Source: Paenibacillus sp. JJ-223
GTDB taxonomy: Bacteria > Bacillota > Bacilli > Paenibacillales > Paenibacillaceae
Length of the DNA: 64,000 nt
Assembly: GCF_927798175.1 (NCBI RefSeq)
Contig: NZ_CAKMMP010000003.1
Coordinates: forward strand, 451,114-515,113
Direction of reading: 5' to 3'
The notes beneath the pieces were generated by a model, which was given only the letters and a program-made list of their open reading frames with translations, had not been told where the DNA came from and ran no database searches. A program made the position numbers and the translations under genes. Below are positions 53,428-62,204 of this stretch, piece by piece. The number at the start of each line of letters is the position of its first letter. Positions within the stretch are counted from its first letter, which is position 1.

Positions 53428-53937
53428 TTATTGATATGCGTAACCGTCAACTGTGAGCCAAAATCCGCCATCCATGTCATTGTTTGTATTGGATGTTATA
53501 ACAACTTGGTATGTTCTCCCTGGAACCACATTGCTCACGTTCCAGCTTCTCCCTGTTACATCTTCAGTAAAAGTTTTACTCCACATGAGGTTTCCTGTCG
53601 TAAAGTCAGTAATTGACAAGGTGAAGTTTGCTTTTTCGCCAGCGTGAACGCCTACCATTTGTACATCAGTAATTTCAAAGGATGACACACCACTGTTTGT
53701 ATATACACTTGCACCATCAAACTCATTTATGTTACGTGTTCTGACAGCGTAAGGTCCCCACTTCTTAACCGCTAGTGTTTCAAATTTGGGAGTAGCCGAT
53801 CCGATCTCTGTGACTACCAATTTGGAAGATACATCTTCAGAAGATTCAGCATAGGACGGATTTACAGGGGAGATAAACAGCAAAAATGTAAATAACATAG
53901 CGAAAGCAATTTTGTAGTTTCTGGAGAAGATTAGCAT
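53428..53937 (-). CDS. Secreted hypothetical protein
   Basis: A 169-residue protein with an N-terminal signal peptide (KIAFAMLFTFLLFISPVNPSYA, cut near residue 30) and a mature region that seems all-beta (FEITDVQMVGVHAGEKANFTLSITD, then GRTYQVVITSNTNNDMDGGFWLTVDG), perhaps a jelly-roll. No catalytic motif is visible, and I cannot name a family. It converges with the gene at 52943. Confidence 0.65.
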   Translation of the reverse strand: MLIFSRNYKIAFAMLFTFLLFISPVNPSYAESSEDVSSKLVVTEIGSATPKFETLAVKKWGPYAVRTRNINEFDGASVYTNSGVSSFEITDVQMVGVHAGEKANFTLSITDFTTGNLMWSKTFTEDVTGRSWNVSNVVPGRTYQVVITSNTNNDMDGGFWLTVDGYAYQ

Positions 53938-54256
53938 AGATTAAATACCTACTCGATTTATTGAAATATTTACCTTACAATTACAAATATATCCATATTT
54001 TGAACTCTCGTATATAGGTATATCCTACTATTTATTCGACTTGGGTTGGCCTTGTTCCGGGGCATAACGAAAGCGCCGGTAAACGAAAGTCTTCCATAAC
54101 AGGCTAAGGCAACAAGTATCTCCGTTCCACCCTCATCGAACCCCTCCCACTCCATACGTGGATCTGATAACGATCTCTGAGCTCAAATCTCAGCCCGCAA
54201 AGGAAAGCAGCGAGCGGCAGTTGCCGTTCCACATTCCATGATGACGATTGCTTATC

Positions 54257-54479
54257 ATTTGCTAACCCGCCAGAAAGACTACAAGCACTTGCAATTCAGT
54301 TTGGCCAAGCTCGTTGACCATGATCTTATACCTTCGATGCCCACCGATAGGCTGGACGTACCCAAACTCCTCGATGCTTCTCCGAAGCTTTCATATTTCG
54401 TATCGCCTGGCAGAAGGTCAAACCGAGGGTTATACGCTGCTGCTTTGATCTGATCGATTGGCACGATTCTGATGTTCAT
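54257..54479 (-). pseudogene. Broken ParB-like domain gene
   Basis: The ATG at 54479 follows TTGGAGATATATCCT and opens with MNIRIVPIDQIKAAAYNPRF, the start of ParB/Srx-like domains found with phage or plasmid DNA-modification genes. After DTKYE the frame shifts: the continuation KLRRSIEEFGYVQPI is in the next frame, then jumps directly to GGHRRYKIMVNELGQTELQV, so about ten residues are missing. With a frameshift, a deletion and early stop, it is a remnant, probably of a prophage or plasmid. Confidence 0.7.
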
Positions 54480-54547
54480 AGGATATATCTCCAATGATTT
54501 ATGGCAACTAAAAAGGACCAACCTTCTGGCTCGTCCTGATAATCGTA

Positions 54548-54637
54548 TTAGCCGTTGTGTCTTCTCAGAGCATCCTCTAAACGTTGGAATAAATCGCCAT
54601 AATGTTCTTTTTTGGGTTCATCAGTTACAATTTTCAT
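54548..54637 (-). CDS. Possible 29-residue remnant upstream of the ParB-like fragment
   Basis: ATG 54637 encodes a peptide starting MKIVTDEPKKEHYGDLFQRL and stopping at TAA 54548. A further in-frame stretch after the stop (YDYQDEPEGWSFLVAINHW) continues to just before the ParB-like start, suggesting a longer gene interrupted by a stop. It is probably part of the same decayed phage-type segment. Confidence 0.3.
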   Translation of the reverse strand: MKIVTDEPKKEHYGDLFQRLEDALRRHNG

Positions 54638-54643
54638 CCCGTC

Positions 54644-54893
54644 TTAGGTGGCACCGGTCCCGCCAGTTTCTCCAGTCGATCCAGTCAAATCAGTAGTTTT
54701 GACTGGATCAGATACAGCTATTGAAACCTGTGTTTTAGGATATTTAAGTTCTCTAATACATCTTAATGATTGATGAAGTTGAAGTAATGCATCCCCAACT
54801 TCTTTCCTAGCACGATTTGTTTTTTTTCTTTTAACAAGGTAAGTGGCTTTCCGTAATTTCTCTAATTGCTGAATTAACTTTTCTTACACACCT
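54644..54893 (-). pseudogene. Fragment of a coiled-coil protein with collagen-like tail
   Basis: A minus-strand frame without a start reads KLIQQLEKLRKATYLVKRKK, then RARKEVGDALLQLHQSL and ends TGSTGETGGTGAT, short Gly-x-Thr triplets like those of collagen-like surface or exosporium proteins. A plausible N-terminus (MNRSKRLRKRC) exists in another frame upstream, so a frameshift may have broken it. Confidence 0.3.
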
Positions 54894-56017
54894 TTTTCGC
54901 AACCTTTTCGATCTATTCATTTTTTCATCTTCCCCGACATTTTCGAGGGTGTGTGTTTATTTTATTTAAGCTCTCTAACACTCCAATTAGAATGACTAAG
55001 GTGGTCTCAATTTTATCCACTACGCGTTCATATTATTCGCCTATTTAAGAAATTTCTTTTGCCTAATCCCACCCAAATCACTGCAGGTGATATAGGCGTC
55101 ATTAAAACGATGTTCTAAATGCCAATGTGATAAAAGAGAAATAATCTCAAAAATAAATGGCTTCCAAACTACAAATCTATTCCCTTTGTGGTTAAGGACC
55201 AGTAGCACTTTAACTTTGTTGAGGATAAACATATCTCCTCCGGAACTCACACTGTGACATCCTGAGTAACCCAACCAAGATTTATTCTATCGGTAAAAAG
55301 TTTGTCAGCGGCTCGGCAGGATTTCGTCCTCAACTGTTTATCCAGACGTCTGAGAGTTAGCCACCCGCAAAGAGGAAATATTTAAGCCGCTGATAGCAAA
55401 TACAATTCCCGGCGTGGATTTTTTGGCACCGATCTTAGGCAAATCTGATCGTCTTTTGCTTTTTAACAAAATAAAACGCTTCTTTATACCTCGCATATAT
55501 GCACCCAGATCCGGATCGCATAAGAATAAGGATTGTTCACTAAAAAATATTTAAGCAGGTCTATCGAATATGTGTCTCCACAAACCTATGGGCTAGCCAT
55601 AATCCTTTCCCCAAGTCTGTATCTAAAAAGGCCACCTCACTGGGGGCATTCGATTGCGTCTATCCTTCCGGTCCCTCCCCTTCTCGCTGTCCCGCTAATT
55701 CTATCCCAGCGAGCTTCCGGGTCCTCTTCGTTAGGGGCGTAATCGATGGAAGGGGCTCTTTTCCTCGAGGCATTCGTCATTGTCGCTGTCAGAGAAATCT
55801 AAAGACTCCGTTTCGAACAGATCGTTGTATCTCTCTTCGCCTTCCCCCTCGTATTCTTCCACCGAAACGCTCAAGAACGCCTAGCTGATTACTCATGTCG
55901 GTGCGACAGTAATTGTCTTTGTAAACCGGGCGGTTGCTATCACCGTCGATAAGCAGCTCTACGTTTCTTCCTCATAACTGCACACGGAGACGGGCTTAGG
56001 GCAAGCATTTTGGATGA

Positions 56018-56194
56018 AGCTTGTGAAGTATTGATGTCCTTGATCGTCAGGCTGATAAAGATACATATTTTGATACTAATGAAGTTTATCTGCACGCGCT
56101 TTTTATTTAGATGTTCATCTAATCGGCAATCGGACGATGTTCTTGTCCATTTCGGTAATCGGTACAAGTTCTTGTCCTTCGCTCGGGACAAGAA
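56018..56194 (+). repeat. Dispersed 177-base repeat, copy A
   Basis: Matches 63824-64000 in the same direction with about eight substitutions and no gaps. It starts AGCTTGTGAAG and runs into the hairpin at 56160. Copy B is cut by the window end, so the true repeat may be longer. Minus-strand frames in both copies open with a similar short peptide (MYxYQPDDQGHQ), but no ribosome site is convincing. Confidence 0.9.
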
Positions 56195-56203
56195 CTTGTA
56201 CCG
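56160..56203 (+). repeat. Perfect 18-base-pair hairpin made of two inverted GGACAAG elements
   Basis: CGGTACAAGTTCTTGTCC (56160-56177), an 8-base loop, and GGACAAGAACTTGTACCG (56186-56203) are exact reverse complements. Confidence 0.95.
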
Positions 56204-56210
56204 ATAAAAT

Positions 56211-56235
56211 AAAAAAGCCGCTAAATTAGCGACTT
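56211..56235 (-). terminator. Terminator-like hairpin on the minus strand
   Basis: AAGTCGCTAA-TTTAGCGGCTT folds, followed on the minus strand by TTTTTT and an A/T tail. A CAAATTAGCGACTT sequence at 52559-52572 echoes one arm. Confidence 0.5.
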
Positions 56236-56284
56236 CAATGTGACCATGTTCTTGTACTTCGACAGATGGTGATTTCGTGTCGGA

Positions 56285-56302
56285 GGACAAGAACATGTAC
56301 CG
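56285..56302 (+). repeat. Variant copy of the 18-base GGACAAG element
   Basis: GGACAAGAACATGTACCG, one mismatch, followed by ATTGCCGTAT and CCTTCATTCCTG, the second module of the family. Confidence 0.8.
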
Positions 56303-56430
56303 ATTGCCGTATCTTCCCTTCATTCCTGTCGGATTTTCGGAAGTATTAAATTCGGACTTTTAAACACAGCGTGGCCTCGACGAAGTCGACCATTTTTTGG
56401 AGTAATCTTATGCTTGATTATCCATGATCG

Positions 56431-56471
56431 GGACAAGAACTTGTACCGTTAAAGGACAAGAACTTGTACCG
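56431..56471 (+). repeat. Two direct copies of the 18-base GGACAAG element
   Basis: Exact copies at 56431-56448 and 56454-56471, separated by TTAAA; the second is followed by ATTGCCGTATAGTTCCC and TTCATATTCCTG. Confidence 0.9.
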
Positions 56472-56852
56472 ATTGCCGTATAGTTCCCTTCATATTCCTG
56501 CCGGCCTTGACACTACAGCATTTTGGGATGCTAGCCGTTACGTCCGCCTCCTGGGTAAGCAGCAGCAAAAATCTGGTCGTCGATCCGGTTTACAGCCGCG
56601 TTTTACGACTCGAACGAGGTGATTTTCTGGAATATCCTGTTCTAAATCCATTAGCAGATAGAGTTGGTCCATGGCATATTGAATGTACAAAAGAAGCCCT
56701 CCTTTGAATGGTTGCTCGACACTTCCATTTTACAAAGGAACGGCTTCTTTTTCTGTCTATGATGGAATCAAGTTCGCTGTTCGCTTCGTATTTTCAACCA
56801 ACTGGAAAATATTATCACAGCACTGTTTAGGCCAGCCTATAACCCAGCCTAT

Positions 56853-57237
56853 TCACAGTTTAGAAAAATATAAAATTGCCGGCAACACCACATGATCAAC
56901 AATCTCTTCCAATTTCTGATGCGACACTAATCCATTTTCAAACATATACGTATAGCGAATTTGCTCAAAAAGAATGAGTTTGGTCGCTTTAGGTGGGAAT
57001 GTTGTGATTTCTCCCCGTTGTACGGCCCGTTGAAGAACGTAATCCATAATCTTAATATTGGAAGGGGTTGCTTCGGCCAACATCCGGCCTGTCCGTTCTC
57101 GCTCCTGCTGGTTAATCATCTCGGAAAACAGCATTTTAAACAATTTAAACGGTCCATGGTTAGACTCCAAAATAAAATGCTGACCAACATTCGTAAGCCC
57201 TACCTTTGCGATTCTTCTTGTTTCGCGGATTATACTT
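56853..57237 (-). pseudogene. C-terminal remnant of a TetR-family regulator
   Basis: Minus-strand residues such as HGPFKLFKMLFSEMINQQER, RAVQRGEITTFPPKATKLIL and HQKLEEIVDHVVLPAILYF are typical of TetR ligand-binding domains. The N-terminal helix-turn-helix is missing: upstream of about 57237 the same frame runs antisense to the MFS remnant and is meaningless. The stop is at 56853. Confidence 0.7.
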
Positions 57238-57242
57238 GCAGC

Positions 57243-58091
57243 AAGTTGCTCGATTGTGGTTGTTCTTTCTGTTGTTATGGCTTCAAGTATAGTTGCACCC
57301 GAATTAAGAGGTCGTGCAATCGGTATTATTTTTATGGGGATAAGCGCATCTCTTGTCATCGGTGTCCCTCTTGGTACATTCATCGGCGAAATGTGGGGAT
57401 GGCGTTCAACATTTGCTTTGACCGGGGCCCTTACCTTAATCGTGGCATGGGCAGTCAAACGATATCTTCCACAGGTAGCTCCACGGCCGGGAGTCCAGTT
57501 GCGAGAACAGCTTCGAACGCTAAAGGACTCCAAAATTTTATCCGCTCATTCAATCTCAATATTACAGATGACAGGCCAATTCACGATCTACGCCTACATC
57601 ACACCTTTTTTACATGAGATGATGGGGCTGTCAACGAATATGATCAGTCTTGTTCTGTTTGTATATGGATTAGCAGGTATAGCAGGAGGATGGATTGGAG
57701 GATGGTCCTCAGATAAACTTGGGAACAGCAAAACGATCTCATCACTCTCCTGTTACATGCGCTCGCTTTATTCTTGTTGCCTTATTCTACAGGTTCTATC
57801 TTTCTATTACTCATCGTAACCGTAGTCTGGTGTGCATGTAATATGGCTCCAAGTCCTGCCATTCAAAGCTATCTGGTACAAACAGCTCCGGAATCTTCGG
57901 ATATCCAATTAAGCTTTAATACATCATCTTTACACATAGGAGTTGCAGCAGGTTCAATACTTGGGGGACTGATTGTCAACCATTATTCCGTCACAATGAA
58001 TGCTTGGGTTGGCGGACTGATTGTTATTCTAGCAATCATTTCAGCCATCTTCTCCTTAAATAAACAAAAAGCATCGACCGTTCCATCATAG
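57243..58091 (+). pseudogene. Truncated and frameshifted MFS transporter
   Basis: A DHA1-type transporter lacking its first 90 or so residues: sequence begins IVVVLSVVMASSIVAPELRG, contains GVPLGTFIGEMWGWRSTFAL, and reaches WIGGWSSDKLGNSKTI. Near 57750 the frame shifts and continues in the next frame as FLLLIVTVVWCACNMAPSP to the stop at 58089-58091. Both defects make it non-functional. It faces away from the TetR remnant, as in an exporter with its divergent repressor. Confidence 0.8.
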
Positions 58092-58195
58092 GTGAATTGT
58101 AAATGGAACTCCAAATAAAGGAAAGCGTGCAATAAAGCGTGCGCAAGACTTTAAAGGGAACATTCCGGGGATTGTGGAACTTAGCGCATCGAGCT

Positions 58196-58564
58196 TTAAT
58201 TATTGGGCCTACCTTCTTTCAGCTTTATGTCAATAAAATCAACGATCTGCTGAAGCGAGGAAATTTGAATCATAATATGTTCACGTTGACTTCTTAATTG
58301 ATCCACCAGTTCAGGATAATTAACGGAATCGGAGTCGACTGAGGCAGCCAAAAATGGCCGCATAGCCTCGAGCGACATTCCCGTTTTTTTGAGGCAGGTT
58401 ATTTGCTTGATCCTATAAATGTCCTCTTTTCGATAAAAGCGATGCCTGTTTTCCTTCCGTTCTGCCCGAGGCAGCAGCATGATCTTTTCGTAATAGCGGA
58501 TTGTATCCTCGGAAATACCGATTTGCTCGGCGACTTGCTTGATCGTAAAAGTTTGTTCTTCCAT
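58196..58564 (-). CDS. MerR-family regulator
   Basis: A 122-residue regulator: FTIKQVAEQIGISEDTIRYYEKIMLLP near 6-32 (helix-turn-helix and start of the wing), HRFYRKEDI, then a long dimerisation helix ending SLQQIVDFIDIKLKEG. No Cys set for metals, so it belongs to the YcgE/NmlR-like small-molecule or stress group; these often govern an adjacent enzyme. Divergent from the hydrolase gene, whose promoter has the 19-base spacer typical of MerR activation. The ATG follows GGGAGGAGACATA. Confidence 0.9.
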   Translation of the reverse strand: MEEQTFTIKQVAEQIGISEDTIRYYEKIMLLPRAERKENRHRFYRKEDIYRIKQITCLKKTGMSLEAMRPFLAASVDSDSVNYPELVDQLRSQREHIMIQISSLQQIVDFIDIKLKEGRPNN

Positions 58565-58673
58565 TATGTCTCCTCCCTAAATTGCTGTTTTGAGCATTAT
58601 ACATTTTGGAGCCGACTCCAAGTCAATCCTATTTCCATCACTTATCCTTGGGCGATTTTTTTATTTTCGCGCC

Positions 58674-58704
58674 TTGACTTGGATTTGACTCCAACTTTTA
58701 TTAT
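58674..58704 (+). promoter_or_regulatory. MerR-type promoter of the hydrolase gene
   Basis: TTGACT and TATTAT are 19 bases apart, the over-long spacer that MerR activators correct; within it lies TTGGA-N6-TCCAA, a suitable dyad for the adjacent MerR protein. Confidence 0.7.
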
Positions 58705-58765
58705 GGGATCTGCGGGGGAAAACTCCCGACAACAATCTATCTTAAGAAGGGCAGGAACATTTATT

Positions 58766-59698
58766 ATGGAACTAAAGATTACCGCACCCTCTCCAGTCGT
58801 CTCGGTAAAGCCGATAGTGCTTCCAGCCCCGGGCCGTGGCGAGAATCTGCAAGTGAAAGTCTCCGCGCCGACGACCGGTCGTAACTTACCTATCATTGTT
58901 TTCTCACACGGTTCTGGCTCATCGTTGGAGGGTTACGGCCCCTTGGTTGACTTCTGGGCTGCACACGGCTTCGTAGTCATTCAACCCACCCATCTCGACT
59001 CAAGGACACTAGGTCTCCCTCAGGACGATCCCCGCACACCACGGATATGGCGTTTCCGAGTGGAAGACATGAAGCGCATCCTTGATCAGCTTGATTTCCT
59101 GGAATCTGCCGTTCCCGGCCTCAGCGGGCGCCTTGACCGAAGCCGCATCGCCACAGCCGGACACTCCTTCGGCGGCCAGACGGCGGGCAACTTGCTAGGC
59201 TTGCGAGTCCTCAACCCCGAGACCAAGAAGGAAGAGGACCTGTCCGACTCACGCATCAAAGCAGGCGTGCTATTCGCCACCGCCGGGCAAGGTGGGGACA
59301 GCCTGACACCGTTCGCGGCCGAGAAGATGCCGCATCTGAACGTGAGCTTCGAGCACATGACCAAGCCCACCCTCGTGGTCGTCGGGGATCAGGACGACAC
59401 TCCTAACAAATATCAGCTGACCGTTCGCGGGCCGGATTGGATGACCGACCCTTACTTCCTCAGCCCGGGAGCCGAGAGCCTGCTCACCCTTTTTGGCGCA
59501 GAACACTCACTTGGAGGGATCGCTGGTTACGAGGTTAAAGAAACAACAGACGAAAACCCACAACGAGTTGCCCTGATCCAGAAAGTTACATGGGCTTACC
59601 TTCGACATGTACTCGATATTGAGCAGACCAACTGGTCAGCAGTGAAACAAGCATTGTCCGAGACGACCCATTCAATTGGTCGAATTGAATCCAAATAA
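58766..59698 (+). CDS. Alpha/beta-hydrolase, chlorophyllase-like
   Basis: A 310-residue hydrolase. The nucleophile elbow is GHSFGGQTAG near 132-141, the oxyanion strand IIVFSHGSGSSLEGY near 43-57, an acid region is VVVGDQDDTPN near 209-219, and the catalytic His is probably in LFGAEHSLGG near 251-260. The family acts on esters; no substrate is known here. ATG 58766 is chosen because it fits the MerR-type promoter; an ATG at 58700 would lie within it. GC-richer than its neighbours, so perhaps a different origin. Confidence 0.85.
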   Translation: MELKITAPSPVVSVKPIVLPAPGRGENLQVKVSAPTTGRNLPIIVFSHGSGSSLEGYGPLVDFWAAHGFVVIQPTHLDSRTLGLPQDDPRTPRIWRFRVEDMKRILDQLDFLESAVPGLSGRLDRSRIATAGHSFGGQTAGNLLGLRVLNPETKKEEDLSDSRIKAGVLFATAGQGGDSLTPFAAEKMPHLNVSFEHMTKPTLVVVGDQDDTPNKYQLTVRGPDWMTDPYFLSPGAESLLTLFGAEHSLGGIAGYEVKETTDENPQRVALIQKVTWAYLRHVLDIEQTNWSAVKQALSETTHSIGRIESK

Positions 59699-59714
59699 AG
59701 CTCTGGAGAAAGAC

Positions 59715-59765
59715 AGTGAGCTCCCCCGCCGGCCCAATGCCTGTGAGGGAGCTCACTCTCTTTTT
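59715..59765 (+). terminator. Intrinsic terminator of the hydrolase gene
   Basis: AGTGAGCTCCC and GGGAGCTCACT, 11 perfect pairs, followed by CTCTTTTT. Confidence 0.8.
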
Positions 59766-60084
59766 CTGATCAGCACGCAAAAAATTAAAAGATTGTCGAT
59801 ACGGTTTGTTGAGGTACGTTAGCGCATAGAAGTCAACCATATCTCCAAACAGCCGTTTAATAAATTCGAGCTCGCTTTCGTTATATTTTCCCAAAAATTC
59901 GTACATTCTTTGCCTTTCCTTCACTCCTGCGGTTGCCCGTCTCTATCACCCACGCCCGGCAGCGTCAGACGGACATCGATAGACTTCACGTGGAATCATG
60001 CACCGGGACGTTGAGGACTCCACCAAGGTTATTTTTCGCCGTCATCTGTGATGCTGTTCACCGTAACATCAATAAAGCGAAATC

Positions 60085-60115
60085 AAAAGGCCGCCAGAAT
60101 CACTCCCTGGCGGCC
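60085..60115 (-). terminator. Intrinsic terminator of the AEC transporter operon
   Basis: GGCCGCCAG and CTGGCGGCC form a perfect 9-base stem; on the minus strand TTTTGATTT follows. Confidence 0.75.
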
Positions 60116-60149
60116 CAATTCACGTAAGCCGACGTACCTCATGCCGAAA

Positions 60150-61067
60150 CTAGAACCAGCCTGACCAATAAATCAGAATGGGGAGATAAAGAAAGCTTGC
60201 AGTCGTCGTGATTGCAACGTTAACCGAAACCAGTTCCTTGTCTCCCCCATACTTCTCCATTAGCACCACGGAATTAATAGCAGAAGGCATTGAAGATTGT
60301 ACAAACAATACCGATGCTTCAAGACCATGAAGTCCAAGCAGGTGAATGGTCAGCAAAGACAGAAGCGGCACGCCCACAATTCGCATGACAATAGAAATCC
60401 ACAGTTCGCGGCGCATGCTGGCACGCCAGTTTGTTTTTCTGAGTTGCATACCCAGCATGAGCAGAACGATAGCGGCATAAGCTCCGCCAATAAGCTCGAG
60501 GCCCGAATTTAAGCTTGTCGGCAACGGGATTTGGAACAAATACAGCATCAGGCCAACAACCGCAGCATAGATCAGAGGGTTCCGTACCATTTTCGCAGCG
60601 GCTTGCCGTGGACTAAAGGAACTGCGAGAGGCAATATATAATCCAAGCGTATTCACGAGTACGATATGAAGGACTACATTCGTGACTCCAATGGCGAAGC
60701 CGGCATTTCCGAATGCAAGAAGCAGCAAAGGCAACCCGTAATTATTGGAGTTAGCGAATATGGACGTGAGTTCCATCGCCCGAGATGAAGGCGTATCAAA
60801 TCGAAATAATTTCCCTACAGCAAGGGAGGCCCCCCAACAGAGAACCGTCTGAATGACAGTAAATAACGCAATGTGAGCAAATGCCGAGTTATTCAAGCCG
60901 CTACCCGAAACAGCGCTCACGATAAGGCAGGGCGAAAGAACGAACAAGCTCAAGTCCGCCAGCACCTTCGCATCAGGCGACTTGTACTTCTGATACAGAT
61001 ATCCAAGTAGACAAGCCAGCAGAATCGGTACGCTTACCGTCCCAAACAAAGAGATATAACTATTCAT
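60150..61067 (-). CDS. AEC-family (auxin efflux carrier-like) transporter
   Basis: A 305-residue membrane protein with about ten hydrophobic segments. The repeated pattern is that of the AEC family: LSPCLIVSAVSGSGLN near 45-60, FANSNNYGLPLLLLAFGN near 104-121 and QSSMPSAINSVVLMEKYGGD near 256-275. Members export or import organic acids such as malate. The ATG follows GAAGGGAA. Its gene begins 23 bases after the end of the stalk-YbhB fusion gene on the same strand, so the two form an operon. Confidence 0.9.
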   Translation of the reverse strand: MNSYISLFGTVSVPILLACLLGYLYQKYKSPDAKVLADLSLFVLSPCLIVSAVSGSGLNNSAFAHIALFTVIQTVLCWGASLAVGKLFRFDTPSSRAMELTSIFANSNNYGLPLLLLAFGNAGFAIGVTNVVLHIVLVNTLGLYIASRSSFSPRQAAAKMVRNPLIYAAVVGLMLYLFQIPLPTSLNSGLELIGGAYAAIVLLMLGMQLRKTNWRASMRRELWISIVMRIVGVPLLSLLTIHLLGLHGLEASVLFVQSSMPSAINSVVLMEKYGGDKELVSVNVAITTTASFLYLPILIYWSGWF

Positions 61068-61090
61068 GACAAGGATTCCCTTCAGTCAAA

Positions 61091-62077
61091 CTAATTTTGA
61101 TGAACAAAGCCGTCTTGCTTGGAATAGCCAAGTGAGTGCGCAAGAAGCAGCGGTTCCAGTTGTTCGAAGAATACCGGTGCTGTTGCTGGCAGTTCCAGCT
61201 TGTCGGTGTCAAGCGCATAGACGGCCAAACGGTACAGATGATCGCCAGAATAACGGGGAGGCTCTGCGCCGTAATAGCTGTTTAATTCTACAGAACCGTC
61301 CGAGAAGTGACCCGAGGCGCCTACCGTTAATCCCTGTGCCGCTACCGGAATGTTAAGTACGCTCCAATGAATGAAGTTATCTGCAATCGGGTGAACATCA
61401 TACATGACCACGGCAATGGATTTCGTGCCTTCAGGCGCGTTTTTCCAACTGACTGGCAGACTGATATTTTGTCCGGACGGCATACCGTCGTGGGCGTATT
61501 TGACCGGGATGTTGCCGTAAGCCGCGAATGCATCTGACCATGCTTGGAATCCCGATGCCGTTGACACAGAAGACGCGGTTAACATGCGGTTTGCTGAATC
61601 CCAGCGCAGTTCCAGCCCGAGGGCAACCTCAATTAGTCGGGAGGATACCATTACGCTGCCATTTTCAAGAACAACCTCATGATCCAGCTCATATCTAACA
61701 CCATTTACATTAACTTGAGATTCCCCGAGCTTCTGTGATGCAGTGAAGCCTTCACCTTCAGCAAACCAGGACTGCTTAGCGGCATCCCATTTGACAATCG
61801 CACCGGCAGCCTCGAACACAGCGCGAAGTGGGATCAGCATGCGCGTATTCACCATTTCACCTTTAGCTTCGATTTTCTTCCCATTTACCGTCAGGTTAAA
61901 TGGCGTATTCCATTTACTGTAGCTTGCTACATTGCTAGCGACATCCTTTGGGGCCGTTGATGACGTCGCGGAATTGTCCTCTGCAGCAGCGGTGATTGGC
62001 ATGGACACGGTAAATAGAAGCCCAAGAATCATTGTAAGTTTTCCGGTTATTAGTTTCGCTTTTGTCATAAAAATCAT
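61091..62077 (-). CDS. Secreted fusion of a copper-amine-oxidase-like stalk domain and a YbhB/YbcL (PEBP) domain
   Basis: A 328-residue exported protein: signal peptide to about residue 32 (MILGLLFTVSMPITAAAE), then a stalk domain about 60-170 (LTVNGKKIEAKGEMVNTRMLIPLRAVFEAAGAIVKWD), then a phosphatidylethanolamine-binding YbhB/YbcL domain (YDVHPIADNFIHWSVLNIP, then YYGAEPPRYSGDHLYRLAVYALD). The stalk half is typical of Paenibacillus surface proteins. The start is uncertain between ATG 62077 and ATG 62068; AAAGGAGAC precedes both. Operon with the AEC transporter and divergent from the PaaX gene. Confidence 0.85.
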   Translation of the reverse strand: MIFMTKAKLITGKLTMILGLLFTVSMPITAAAEDNSATSSTAPKDVASNVASYSKWNTPFNLTVNGKKIEAKGEMVNTRMLIPLRAVFEAAGAIVKWDAAKQSWFAEGEGFTASQKLGESQVNVNGVRYELDHEVVLENGSVMVSSRLIEVALGLELRWDSANRMLTASSVSTASGFQAWSDAFAAYGNIPVKYAHDGMPSGQNISLPVSWKNAPEGTKSIAVVMYDVHPIADNFIHWSVLNIPVAAQGLTVGASGHFSDGSVELNSYYGAEPPRYSGDHLYRLAVYALDTDKLELPATAPVFFEQLEPLLLAHSLGYSKQDGFVHQN

Positions 62078-62204
62078 GTCTCCTTTGAATTGAATTTGAG
62101 GTACAATGAAATTACAGCACTGTTTTGTAACATATTTTTGCGTTATCGACGATATTTATGTTATATTCACTTGTGCAGAGTTGTCAATAGGAGCGTGAAT
62201 CCTG

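Larger units (their letters stand above)
54900..56852 (+). other. Decayed region with GGACAAG repeats, no intact gene
   Basis: No open frame here combines a good ribosome site, length and recognisable sequence. On the minus strand 55750-55880 reads an acidic stretch (VEEYEGEGEERYNDLFETES) that looks like a gene fragment, and 55041-55274 holds a 77-codon frame without known similarity. From 56.0 kb the region is dominated by the repeat family listed separately. Overall it resembles the debris of mobile elements. Confidence 0.5.

Noticed and set aside
53970..54200. Group II intron 3-prime end (GGTTCGATGAGGG-like stretch on the minus strand)
   Set aside because: The stretch GGGGTTCGATGAGGGTGG is suggestive, but no domain V hairpin or reverse transcriptase remnant could be built around it.
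55533..55742. 69-codon plus-strand frame
   Set aside because: Low-complexity Pro/Leu/Ser composition, no ribosome site and no similarity that I recognise.
56160..56471. CRISPR array
   Set aside because: Repeats occur in both orientations with irregular spacing and no regular unique spacers, and no cas genes are near.
56853..57533. Single 226-residue minus-strand protein
   Set aside because: Its first half is antisense to MFS sequence and only the second half looks like TetR; the frame spans a deletion junction.
59586..59924. 112-codon minus-strand frame
   Set aside because: Its first 40 residues after ATG 59906 look protein-like, but the rest runs through the hydrolase terminator and antisense to the hydrolase gene; at most a fragment.
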